DNA of 64,000 nt from Olivibacter jilunii (GTDB lineage: Bacteria > Bacteroidota > Bacteroidia > Sphingobacteriales > Sphingobacteriaceae), in the NCBI RefSeq assembly GCF_900607235.1, contig NZ_LR027851.1:372001-436000 (forward strand). The letters are read 5' to 3'. Both the position numbers and the translations under genes were made by a program. Each line of letters begins with the position of its first letter. The stretch's first letter is position 1. The notes beneath the pieces were generated by a model. It searched no databases and was not told where the DNA came from. It worked only from the letters and a program-made list of their open reading frames with translations. Shown piece after piece: positions 25,724 through 34,577 of the stretch.

Positions 25724-26054
25724 AAGTTTATTTTTATTTTATTTCAGACCCATTTTATTAATAACAAAACTATCGAAAAATTGAAAGAGATATTAGGGTA
25801 TAAACGTCAAATTGTGAGGGGGATTGCGACTTATTGCAGGTGCCGGAGTTGTTGAGTAGCTCAGTGGTTGAGTTCTAGAATTGTCGTAATAGCAGTAGCG
25901 CCTACATACGGGCAGGCTAACCAAAGCTGACTGCCGATATCCGAAATCCATAATTAGCCAATGAGCCGATTAGCCAATTTGATGATGGGGCTGGCACTGC
26001 CTAAAGCCGAAAGCTGACTGCTGAAAGCTAATTTCTAAAACCTATTAACTAACC
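25724..26054. repeat. Intergenic repeat mosaic
   Basis: 331 bases. The first 75 are AT-rich and probably hold the promoter of the SRPBCC gene. From about 25845 the same repeat words appear as elsewhere: GTTGAGTAGCTCAGTGGTTGAG, CGGGCAGGCTAACC, CTGACTGCCGATATCCGAAA, two AGCCAATGAGCCGATTAGCCAAT-like words and GCCGAAAGCTGACTGCTGA. No gene was found. Confidence 0.6.
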
Positions 26055-28406
26055 TTACTCCTCTTTTATTGCTTTAATTGGATTGCCGGTAGCGGCGATG
26101 AAGCTACGGATAAAAACAGTAGTCCCGGCAATAAAGAGCGTAACCAGCAAGCCGACCATAAAATGTAACGGGCTTATTTTAATCTGATAGGCAAATTCTT
26201 GTAGCCAACTGTGCATAGCGTACCAGGCAATGGGTACGGCTATTACGAAGGAGATGCCGATCAATATGACAAAGTCTTTTAAGAAGAGCAGCACAATATT
26301 GTTTACTGATGCACCCAATACTTTGCGGACACCAATCTCTTTTACACGTTGAACGGCCATTAATGACACCAATCCGAGCAGCCCTACGCAGCTGATAAGA
26401 ATGGCAATAAACGTAAACACTTTAAAGGTATTATAGAGTGTTTGCTCGCGTTCATATAATCTTGCAAGCTTATTATCAATGAATTCATAATTGAATAAAG
26501 ATTCGGGATTGAGCACTGACCATTCTTTGTTGATGGACGCGATGGTCTGTTTGATGTGGTTCGATTGAAGCTTCACACTTGCTTGCTGAAATCTTTCAGG
26601 ATTGTAATAAAGAAAGCAAGCCCTGATTTTTTTGTGCTTGGATTCGCTTTGAAAATCGGCCGCCACGCCCTGGATTTCTGCCCTACGATCGCCTACTGTT
26701 ATCTGTTGTCCCAACGCATCATTATAATTTTGTATTCCTAATCGGTTTACAAGGGTTTTATTGACGACAATTCTCAAAATACTGTCCTGCGGCATAATGC
26801 TCTTGGTAATAGGTAATCCAGCCAACATTTTTAGTCCAAACATGGAAAAATAATTTTCATCTACCACCTTCATTTCGGTTACATCTACTTCTTGCATGCC
26901 TAAATTCGGCGCAGAAAAAGGCATATAATTATTGTTGTAAGCCGGCGCAACGGAAGCAAAACTAAAGTCTTTAACACCGGGTTGGTTTGAAAGTAGCTGA
27001 CGCAATCCCTCGGGGTTTTTTCCCATATCAAAAGTGATAATGGATTCTTTATCAAAACCAATGTCTTTATTAAGAAAGAAATCCATCTGCTTGGCTACAA
27101 TAAAGGTGCTTATAATGAGCAATTGAGTTACCAAAAACTGAATACCGATCAGTCCTCTTTTTAAGATGGTAGTTCCTTTAACGGCAGTTGAGAAAGACGA
27201 CTTTAAAATCTGCAATTGATTGAAACGCGACTGGATCAAGGCGGGGTATACGCCGGAGATCAAAATCGCGAATAGTGAAATAATAAAAAGGCCAATAAGA
27301 ACATCTATGTGTAAAAGCTGATTGGCGTTGATACGGGTACCAAAGAATCCTTCCGTATAAGGGATAAATAACAATAGACAACCTATTGCCAGTCCTAATG
27401 CAATGATCACTTGAATGACTATTTCTGAGAGCGCACTTTTAATAATCTGAATGGGCTTGGCACCGATTACTTTTCGGATGCCCACATCTTTGGAGCGTTT
27501 TAAAGCAAAAGCGGTAGCCATATTTACAAAATTAATGCAGGCGATTACTAAAATGAATAAACCAACTGCTGCTAAACCGTATATGCTTTTTTTAGACCGC
27601 GGCATACTGGTCTGGTTGAGATATCGTTGATCGTAATGTATATCGGTTAATGGTTGTAACAATAGCGTAGCTTTTTCTTTTTCAACGGCTTCGCGCCAAT
27701 TTTTTTTAATAAAGGCCGGAAGCCTTTGTTCAACAGTGGCGGCGGATAGTTTTTCAGGTAAAGTAACGTATAGGTATCCTCCTTGTATCGACCAAAAATT
27801 GCTCGTTTCATCATGGAATGTTGCCCAAGAGACCAATGATTTAAAGGTTAAATGGGTATTACCGGGTAGGTCTTTAATAAGACCGGTTACCTTCAGTTCC
27901 CAATCGTTATCCATACGGATGGTCTGCCCGATAGGGTTCTGATCTCCGAAATATTGTTTTGCGGTGCTCTCGGTAAGTACAATCGTATTCGGTGCTTCCA
28001 AGGCTGAATTGGGATCACCTGCCAACCAAACTAAATCAAATATCTTGGCAAATTCATTATCGGCAGCGGCAACGTCTTTTAGGATAAAACGTTCGTGATT
28101 GATCTCGATCATACTTTCTCGCCAATAATAGTATTGTGAAACGTGTTCCAGCTCAGGAAAATCATTTCTGAGGGCGGGTGCAACGGCAAATGAAACACTT
28201 GGATTATAATCCAAACCCAACGACGTAACCCGGTATGTTCTGGCTGCTTGCTTATGATATTGATCATAACTAAGCTCATTCCGAACAATGAGAAAGATTA
28301 ATATGCAAGAGGCAAGCCCTAAGGCCAAGCCGAAAATATTAATGGCAGCATAAGATTTATAACGAGCTATGGATCGTATCGCTATCCGAAAATAATGTCT
28401 GAACAT
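26055..28406 (-). CDS. FtsX/MacB-type ABC transporter permease
   Basis: 783 aa. An N-terminal membrane helix (about 18-40) is followed by a MacB-like periplasmic domain (to ~235), a three-helix FtsX block (about 285-410, with FALKRSKDVGIRKVIGA), a second periplasmic domain and a C-terminal FtsX block (about 670-783, with MAVQRVKEIGVRKVLGASV). This double architecture is common in Bacteroidetes, where the partner ATPase is often elsewhere, as here. Members move no solute but transmit force to extract or export lipids, peptides or signals. The cargo cannot be deduced. Confidence 0.9.
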   Translation of the reverse strand: MFRHYFRIAIRSIARYKSYAAINIFGLALGLASCILIFLIVRNELSYDQYHKQAARTYRVTSLGLDYNPSVSFAVAPALRNDFPELEHVSQYYYWRESMIEINHERFILKDVAAADNEFAKIFDLVWLAGDPNSALEAPNTIVLTESTAKQYFGDQNPIGQTIRMDNDWELKVTGLIKDLPGNTHLTFKSLVSWATFHDETSNFWSIQGGYLYVTLPEKLSAATVEQRLPAFIKKNWREAVEKEKATLLLQPLTDIHYDQRYLNQTSMPRSKKSIYGLAAVGLFILVIACINFVNMATAFALKRSKDVGIRKVIGAKPIQIIKSALSEIVIQVIIALGLAIGCLLLFIPYTEGFFGTRINANQLLHIDVLIGLFIISLFAILISGVYPALIQSRFNQLQILKSSFSTAVKGTTILKRGLIGIQFLVTQLLIISTFIVAKQMDFFLNKDIGFDKESIITFDMGKNPEGLRQLLSNQPGVKDFSFASVAPAYNNNYMPFSAPNLGMQEVDVTEMKVVDENYFSMFGLKMLAGLPITKSIMPQDSILRIVVNKTLVNRLGIQNYNDALGQQITVGDRRAEIQGVAADFQSESKHKKIRACFLYYNPERFQQASVKLQSNHIKQTIASINKEWSVLNPESLFNYEFIDNKLARLYEREQTLYNTFKVFTFIAILISCVGLLGLVSLMAVQRVKEIGVRKVLGASVNNIVLLFLKDFVILIGISFVIAVPIAWYAMHSWLQEFAYQIKISPLHFMVGLLVTLFIAGTTVFIRSFIAATGNPIKAIKEE

Positions 28407-28659
28407 ATCGTAATAAATTGGATTGCTAAAATCAGCTCAAATAGGAAGCCATTTTATATAAACGATTGTAAGGCGATTCAAAGGCCATTTTATGCTGAAA
28501 CGCTGTACGAATATGAACACTTGTTGTTCGGTTTTGTTAATAGGACGGTGGTTAAGTGGTGGGTAGGACTTTCCGGCAAGCAATTAAGTGAGACTCGAGA
28601 AAAACAATTAGGTTTTTAAATGGTAAATAAAAGGGGGAATGTAAAACGGAATAAACATT

Positions 28660-29661
28660 ATGAAAACATGGATTAAGGAAGGTGCTTTTCACCTGAAAGA
28701 AAAACTAGGGCTAGGTGGTGTCGCTATCGGTACAGCGTTTGAAAAAATAAGCCATGACCAAGCGCAGGAAGTTTTAGCAAAGGCTTGGGACGTAGGTATA
28801 CGTTACTACGATACTTCGCCTTGGTATGGGCTCACTAAAAGTGAGCGGGCTTTCGGAACGTTCTTAGGGGATAAAGTACGGGAAGATTTCGTTTTTTCTA
28901 CTAAAGTAGGTCGGCTTTTCCGCGAGGTCCCTGAAAAGCAAGTTCCACCTACCATGTGGCAAGATCCTTTGCCCTATGATTTTGAACATAACTATACTGC
29001 GGACGCAGTGAAGCGATCGCTGGACGATAGTTTGAAACGCACAGGATTAGATCGGATTGACATCGTTTTCGTGCATGATTTATCAGAAGATCAGGTGGGC
29101 GATCGATATCCTTATTTCCTGAAACAGGCGACAGAGGGCGCCTTCAAGGTGTTAAGCGATTATCGGGATCAGGGCATTATTAATGCTTGGGGTATGGGCG
29201 TTAATCAGATAGAGCCCATTCTTGATTGCATCGAGCGGGCCGATCCGGATATCTGCTTATCAGCCACGCAATATTCTATTCTGGCACATGAAGACGCCGT
29301 TGACCGCCTTTTGCCTGCCGTAAGAAAGGCCGGGGTACAACTGGTATCGGGTGCGGGCTATAATTCCGGATTTATAGCTGGACGCGATCGTTATAATTAT
29401 AAAGAAGTTATTCCAAAAGGCTTCCGAGAAAAAAGGGATCGCATTGATGCGATTGCCAGGCGCCATGGGATTGACATCATCACGGCCGCCCTCCATTTTG
29501 TACTGGCAGCAGACGAGTTTGTATCCATCATCCTGGGCGCCAGCAAACCTGAACAGGTAATATCAAATGCGAAGGCTTTGGAAACACCGGTTCCTACCGC
29601 TTTTTGGCAAGAACTAAAAGCGGAAGGTTTGTTGTACGAGCAGGCGCAGGTACCGGTATAG
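28660..29661 (+). CDS. Aldo/keto reductase family oxidoreductase
   Basis: 333 aa, cytoplasmic (beta/alpha)8 barrel. The segment GIRYYDTSPWYGLTKSERAFG holds the catalytic Asp and Tyr, STKVGR the Lys and DIVFVHDLSED the His; the C-terminal IILGASKPEQVISNA loop binds the NADP phosphate. It most resembles the aldose/fucose 1-dehydrogenase and pyridoxal dehydrogenase branch, oxidising sugars or related aldehydes. It stands 80 bases ahead of the GH3-family gene on the same strand, but the two have no known common pathway. Confidence 0.88.
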   Translation: MKTWIKEGAFHLKEKLGLGGVAIGTAFEKISHDQAQEVLAKAWDVGIRYYDTSPWYGLTKSERAFGTFLGDKVREDFVFSTKVGRLFREVPEKQVPPTMWQDPLPYDFEHNYTADAVKRSLDDSLKRTGLDRIDIVFVHDLSEDQVGDRYPYFLKQATEGAFKVLSDYRDQGIINAWGMGVNQIEPILDCIERADPDICLSATQYSILAHEDAVDRLLPAVRKAGVQLVSGAGYNSGFIAGRDRYNYKEVIPKGFREKRDRIDAIARRHGIDIITAALHFVLAADEFVSIILGASKPEQVISNAKALETPVPTAFWQELKAEGLLYEQAQVPV

Positions 29662-29741
29662 CCATCACTGATGAGTTTTAATCGGGAACTAACAAAAATA
29701 ATGTTGCCACAGTAGTGGCGTAACTGATTGATCAAATTTCT

Positions 29742-31262
29742 ATGGCCATCATAGGTAAAATCATTAAGCAGGCAATTCATCTTTCGGATGCGATTGGTAC
29801 GGAAGCCGACCCGGTGAAAGAACAAAATCGGGTATTGGGAAAACTTTTGGAAAAAGCCCAGCTTACCGCTTTCGGAAAACAATATGATTTTCAAAAGATC
29901 TTAACGCACAAATCTTTGATTCAAGCTTTTCAACAGGCGGTACCGATTTTTGATTATGATAAGTTGTATGCTGAATGGTGGCATTACCTACTGGCGGGAC
30001 ATCAAAATGTTACCTGGCCGGGTGGACAGTCGTACTTTGCGATAAGCAGCGGCACCACAAGCAACAGTAAATACATACCTGTAACCGAGGATATGCTGGA
30101 AGCGATCCGTAGAGCGGGCATCCAACAAATAACAAGCTTAAAGAACTTTGACCTCCCACCCACATTTTTTGAAAAGCAAATATTGATGCTCGGTAGCAGT
30201 ACTAACCTGATTCAAAAGGATGATCACCTGGAGGGGGAAATCAGCGGGATCAGTGCGGCAAATATTCCTTTTTGGTTTAGAAAGTTCTATAAGCCCGGAA
30301 GCGAAATTGCTTCGCTGGATAACTGGGAACAGAAAATAAGACAGATAGCAGAGCGGGCGCCCGAGTGGGATATTGGTAGCATTACGGGTATTCCGTCATG
30401 GACGGAACTGATGTTAAAGGAAATCATTTCTTTTAATAAATTGAATACCATTCATGACGTATGGCCGAATTTGGCAGTATATACTTCCGGTGGCGTGGCC
30501 TTTGAACCCTATCGGAAGAGCTTCGAGAAACTAGTTGCGAAACCACTTGTCTATATTGATACTTATTTGGCCTCCGAAGGCTACCTGGCTACACAAAAAC
30601 GTCCGGACGCCGACATGGCTTTGATTACGGATAATGGCGTATTCTTTGAGTTTGTGCCCTTCACTGAGGCAAATATGGAAAAAGACGGGACGATTAAACC
30701 GCAGGCGCAGGTGCTAAGTACTGCGGAGGTAGAAGAGAACGTGAATTATGTTCTCCTTATTTCGACCGTAGCGGGCGCTTGGCGCTATATGATTGGCGAC
30801 ACCGTGATGGTGACCAACAAAGAGAGAATGGAGATTAAGATAAGTGGGCGTACCAAGCATTATTTAAATGTGGTGGGTGAGCAATTATCCGTTTACCAAA
30901 TGAATGAAGCGATGCGTTTGGTGGAAAGGGAATTTAATACCACGATTGAAGAATTCACGGTTGCGGCTTTGGTGAACGATGGCGATTACAAAAATCGATG
31001 GATTCTGGGAACAACTAACCTATCGGCTGATGCCACGAAAGTAGCCGATTACCTGGACAATCAATTACGTGCTTTGAACAAGAACTATGATGTGGCAAGA
31101 AACAAGGCGCTAAAATCGGTAGAGGTAAAACTGGTTCCTATTAACCATTTTTATGAGTGGAGTGCACAAACCAAGAAGCTCGGTGGACAGGTGAAGATAC
31201 CAAGGGTGATGAAAGATAACGAGTTTTTGGCCTTAGAGAAGTTTTTGAATGCTTTAGGGTAG
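29742..31262 (+). CDS. GH3 (auxin-responsive promoter) family acyl-adenylating protein
   Basis: 506 aa. The family's ATP-binding motif SSGTTSNSKYIPV lies near residue 100; further blocks are SITGIPSWTELMLKEI, YTSGGVAFEPYRKSF, YLASEGYLATQ and ISGRTKHYLNVVGEQLS. GH3 proteins belong to the ANL superfamily and join carboxylic acids to amino acids through an acyl-adenylate; plant members conjugate jasmonate or auxin, the bacterial ones are little studied. The last nine bases overlap the convergent peptidase-like gene. Start ATG 29742 fits the family's N-terminus. Confidence 0.85.
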   Translation: MAIIGKIIKQAIHLSDAIGTEADPVKEQNRVLGKLLEKAQLTAFGKQYDFQKILTHKSLIQAFQQAVPIFDYDKLYAEWWHYLLAGHQNVTWPGGQSYFAISSGTTSNSKYIPVTEDMLEAIRRAGIQQITSLKNFDLPPTFFEKQILMLGSSTNLIQKDDHLEGEISGISAANIPFWFRKFYKPGSEIASLDNWEQKIRQIAERAPEWDIGSITGIPSWTELMLKEIISFNKLNTIHDVWPNLAVYTSGGVAFEPYRKSFEKLVAKPLVYIDTYLASEGYLATQKRPDADMALITDNGVFFEFVPFTEANMEKDGTIKPQAQVLSTAEVEENVNYVLLISTVAGAWRYMIGDTVMVTNKERMEIKISGRTKHYLNVVGEQLSVYQMNEAMRLVEREFNTTIEEFTVAALVNDGDYKNRWILGTTNLSADATKVADYLDNQLRALNKNYDVARNKALKSVEVKLVPINHFYEWSAQTKKLGGQVKIPRVMKDNEFLALEKFLNALG

Positions 31263-31943
31263 CTCCCGCTCTTCCTCTAATGCTTTAACTTGTTCTACAA
31301 TTTCATCGGGCGAGGTATATAATCGGGCAATTCGATCTTTATAAGCTTGTGGTATATCCGCATGTTCGAGAATAAAGCGTTTTGTTTCTATGATATAGGC
31401 GCCCAAACCATGGTTTACCGCAAAGGTATCAGCGATAAGTTCCGCGCGCTGAATGAACTTTTTTGAAAGCAGGTAGGAAATCCCAAAACCAATTATGCTC
31501 CAGGTACTTCTTGATTCATAATCCATAATATGCCCAAGTTCATGGCCAATCCATCCAATTATAATACTATCGGGGAGTTGATGGATCGGGATAGCGGTAT
31601 GGGTGAGCCGAAACAGAGCGCTGATATTTATTTTGTAGATTCTGTTTTCTTTTCTCCGGAGCAATGATAAGGCCGCCGGTTGGGCTTGCATAACCGATTT
31701 TTTGATGTGTTGTTTAAATTCGAAGCGAATATGGGTGTCCTGAAGTTCCGGATAATAGGAAAGGGCTTTCAGTACATTTGCTTCAATAATTTTTGGAATC
31801 TCTTTATTTTTCTTGAAGTCGGCAAAGGAGGCGGTGTTACTGTTCAGCTGTAAAAGGTGGGTCATAAGTATAATATTGATAAAAGCACACATAATCCGAT
31901 TATTGATTTGTATTCGAAGCGCGAATGCTTCGTCGCGGGTCAT
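31254..31943 (-). CDS. M48-like zinc metallopeptidase domain protein
   Basis: 229 aa in the longest form; the first ~25 residues contain a hydrophobic stretch (IMCAFINIILMTHLL) and the true start may be an internal Met (M18 or M27). The zinc site is HELGH (H134, E135, H138) and a third ligand probably lies in ELIADTFAV (E168, D172), the arrangement of M48-type peptidases. No membrane segments beyond the N-terminus are seen. Its 3' end overlaps the GH3-family gene by nine bases. The substrate is unknown. Confidence 0.75.
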   Translation of the reverse strand: MTRDEAFALRIQINNRIMCAFINIILMTHLLQLNSNTASFADFKKNKEIPKIIEANVLKALSYYPELQDTHIRFEFKQHIKKSVMQAQPAALSLLRRKENRIYKINISALFRLTHTAIPIHQLPDSIIIGWIGHELGHIMDYESRSTWSIIGFGISYLLSKKFIQRAELIADTFAVNHGLGAYIIETKRFILEHADIPQAYKDRIARLYTSPDEIVEQVKALEEERELP

Positions 31944-32143
31944 AACAAAAAAGCCGTCGGCTACTTTATTAACCAGCGGCTTTCCGAAATGTTTCGCGGA
32001 GCTAACGGTGATTGAAGTGGACGGTGGATAATAAGTCGATGTGACGAGGTTTTAAGCGAAGAATTATGAATTCGGAGTGATGAATAGTGGCAGTTGCAGT
32101 AGTACTACGCCGCTGATTGTTAATAGCCAAGAGAAATGATGCT

Positions 32144-32159
32144 TGCCTGCCGACAGGCA
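32144..32159. repeat. Small palindrome TGCCTG-CCGA-CAGGCA
   Basis: A 6-bp stem with CCGA loop in the 280-base repeat mosaic between the peptidase-like gene and the SDR gene. The same loop and core form the centre of the terminator at 17539-17578; a variant is at about 1094-1113. Confidence 0.6.
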
Positions 32160-32224
32160 GGAGCTATGAGCGATAAGCTATGAGGTGCCTAACGCTTATA
32201 GCTTATCGCCAGCTTGTTGTAAAC

Positions 32225-33058
32225 TTAATAATCAGTCGATTTGGTCAGAGCTTCCCATTGTTTATAGCTGGAGGCTAGGAGCTCTAGCTTACTAAAGGCA
32301 CGTGCATAAGCATCGCTGCCCAGCAGTAAGTATACAGGCGGTTCGGGCATTTCAGCGAGCTCGATCATCGCCTTTGCCGCCTTTTCAGGATCGCCGGCCT
32401 GATGACCGTTCATCTGGGTATAGCGTTCATGTGAAGCTCTGATGTTAGCGTAAGCATCGATTTTTCTTTCTGACAACACAAGCGAATCGGTTTGCAGGAA
32501 ATTGGTACGGAAGGCTCCCGGTGCAATAACCGTTACCTTGATGCCTAGCTCTTTAACTTCATCGGCCAATACTTCACTTAAACCGATTATGGCATGTTTT
32601 GCTGCGCCATAAACCGACCAGCCAATAGCCGGTGCAATACCTGCAATAGAGGAAATATTGATGATATGCCCTGAAGCTTGTGCGCGTAGGATGGGCAGTG
32701 CATGACGAATGACATTAATCGTTCCGAATACATTAATATCAAAACTGTCACGCGTTTCCTTGTCCGTTAATTCTTCGATACTACCGCCAATACCATAGCC
32801 GGCATTATTCACAACTACGTCTATTTGGCCGAAGGTTTGATGAGCCTGCCGGATGGCTGCGGCTACATCTTGATCACTGCTCAGATCTACCTGAAGTGGA
32901 AGAAAGGCTTCGCCTTTAAAATTTATCGCATTAATCAAGCTTGTGCTGTTTCGGGAAGTTGCAACCACTTGGTGGCCAATCTGTAATAATTGTTTCGCTA
33001 AAGCGAGTCCGAGGCCTTTAGAGGCCCCTGTAATAAACCATACTTTCTTATTTTCCAT
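32225..33058 (-). CDS. Classical SDR-family oxidoreductase
   Basis: 277 aa from ATG 33058 (MENKKVWFITGASKGLG). The TGASKGLG cofactor motif, NNAGYG, catalytic S in NISSIAG and YGAAKHA (YxxxK) are all present, so it is an active classical SDR. Upstream ATGs at 33073 and 33097 are in frame, but a -7 element TACCTTTG on the minus strand (33078-33085) would start the transcript at about 33071, favouring 33058. It follows an AraC-family regulator on the same strand by ~80 bases, which may control it. The substrate is unknown. Confidence 0.88.
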   Translation of the reverse strand: MENKKVWFITGASKGLGLALAKQLLQIGHQVVATSRNSTSLINAINFKGEAFLPLQVDLSSDQDVAAAIRQAHQTFGQIDVVVNNAGYGIGGSIEELTDKETRDSFDINVFGTINVIRHALPILRAQASGHIINISSIAGIAPAIGWSVYGAAKHAIIGLSEVLADEVKELGIKVTVIAPGAFRTNFLQTDSLVLSERKIDAYANIRASHERYTQMNGHQAGDPEKAAKAMIELAEMPEPPVYLLLGSDAYARAFSKLELLASSYKQWEALTKSTDY

Positions 33059-33137
33059 ATTGTTTGTATTCATATGGCAAAGGTATAACGGACACAAGCG
33101 TAGCTGTTTGGGTGAATCAAACGGATGCTATTGAAAT

Positions 33138-34040
33138 TCAAACAAGTCGGATGGAAGTAGGTGTAACTTTAGTTTGTTTCTTAAAGAAAGAGGTAAAATA
33201 GGACGGATGGGCGAAACCGAGGCTATAACTGATCTCGGAGATATTCCAGTTGGTATGTTTCAATAATGCCGTGGCTTCGGCTGCCATGCGCTCGGCGATG
33301 TGAGCGGTGGTTGTTTTTCCGGTTGTTAGTCGAACCGCACGGTTGAGATGGTTTACGTGTACGCCTAGCTTGTCAGCGAAATCACTTGGCGATCGCATTT
33401 GAATGGGCTGACCGGGTAAATCGATCGGAAACTGGCGTTCCAGTAAAGCCATAAATATGGAAGTGATTCTCGCATTGGTGTCCGGATGGTGGTATAGCTG
33501 TTCATGCGGTTCCATTTTCATAGCGCAATGAAGCAGTTCGGATACATAATTACGCAGCAGGTCGTACTTAAAGCGATAATCCGAATGCATCTCGTTCAGC
33601 ATTTTCTCAAATAGGGTAGCTACTTCTAATTCCCGCGTTTCGTTTAAAGCATATACGGGTTTTCCGCCAGGTGTGAACATTGGCAAATCGTGGATTCCCT
33701 TTCGAAAACTTTCCGTGTAAAATGATTCTTTAAAAACGCAAAAGAATCCGGTGGACTGTTTATCTAAACGCTCAAAGCGATAGGGGACAGCCGGGTTGAA
33801 AAAAAGGAGTGTGCTGCCGGCAAAGGCGATGCTTTTATCGGCATAATGACAGCGGTGTTGCCCGTTAATAAGCATAATCTTGTAAAAGTCGTACCGAGCA
33901 TAGGGCGAGGCCGCTGTACTGCTATTTCTACTGTCCGTTAAGCGGAAAACGTTAAAAGCTTCCACACCATTCGCGGATAGCGAAGGGTTTTTGTCGAATT
34001 TGCGGGCATAAAATGCTTCTAGACTTTGGATAGCTGGCAT
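33138..34040 (-). CDS. AraC-family transcriptional regulator
   Basis: 300 aa from ATG 34040 (MPAIQSLEAFYARKF); an in-frame ATG at 34079 would add 13 residues. The N-terminal ~190 residues form a cupin-like sensor region (STLLFFNPAVPYRFERLD). The C-terminal ~100 are the two-helix-turn-helix AraC domain (PSDFADKLGVHVNHLNRAVR, ISEISYSLGFAHPSYFTSFFKK read in part as NISEISYSLGF). It precedes the SDR gene in the same direction; this regulator/SDR arrangement is common in Bacteroidetes. The signal is unknown. Confidence 0.88.
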   Translation of the reverse strand: MPAIQSLEAFYARKFDKNPSLSANGVEAFNVFRLTDSRNSSTAASPYARYDFYKIMLINGQHRCHYADKSIAFAGSTLLFFNPAVPYRFERLDKQSTGFFCVFKESFYTESFRKGIHDLPMFTPGGKPVYALNETRELEVATLFEKMLNEMHSDYRFKYDLLRNYVSELLHCAMKMEPHEQLYHHPDTNARITSIFMALLERQFPIDLPGQPIQMRSPSDFADKLGVHVNHLNRAVRLTTGKTTTAHIAERMAAEATALLKHTNWNISEISYSLGFAHPSYFTSFFKKQTKVTPTSIRLV

Positions 34041-34231
34041 ATACAAAAATACAGATTTTATCGTATTTCTTGGTTTCAACTTTATTGCGCGCGCTGTTTT
34101 CTCACTTATTTACAAAATAAAAACAGTCGCAACTATCTTTCTGAGGTTTTGTTAATTACATAATTTACCAGATCCATGAAGTTGTTCTTTTAAGGATCGG
34201 GTTTTTACGGATGTTGTAAAAAATGTAGGAA

Positions 34232-34468
34232 ATGGAATACGAAGAAATACCGGTAGCGATTACACCACTTGAAGAAAGACGTTTTGATTTTGATTTGACG
34301 GAGAACCAGTCTTTCAACTATTATAGAATCACCTGTGATGGAAAGGTGCTTTACATTGACGAAAACTTCGACTATATTGAAGGGGATATGCCCGTTGAAT
34401 GGCGAAAGCCTGCCATTGCGCGTTTGCAAACGCTTATCAAGGCAAGGGAACATCCTGATGGTCCGTGA
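34232..34468 (+). CDS. Small hypothetical protein
   Basis: 78 aa, acidic, without membrane segment or Cys. It starts MEYEEIPVAITPLEERRFDF and contains ITCDGKVLYIDENFDY, a pattern of beta-strands. I do not recognise the family. The composition looks coding on this strand and the opposite frame looks like a shadow. It is alone, divergent from the AraC gene and convergent with the sulfatase gene. Confidence 0.5.
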   Translation: MEYEEIPVAITPLEERRFDFDLTENQSFNYYRITCDGKVLYIDENFDYIEGDMPVEWRKPAIARLQTLIKAREHPDGP

Positions 34469-34577
34469 CCAAGGGATAACGGGACAGGATTCAGTGATAA
34501 GTTAAGAACCTCCACCTCCTTCAGTTTTAACCAAATTTTAGGGTCGAAACAAAGGGAGTGGAGATATATCTATTCTT

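Noticed and set aside
28395-28619. 74-codon plus-strand frame between the permease and aldo/keto reductase genes
   Set aside because: Starts inside the permease gene on the other strand; no recognisable pattern.
34205-34453. 82-codon minus-strand frame opposite the 78-aa hypothetical gene
   Set aside because: The plus-strand frame has the more protein-like composition; this one looks like its shadow.
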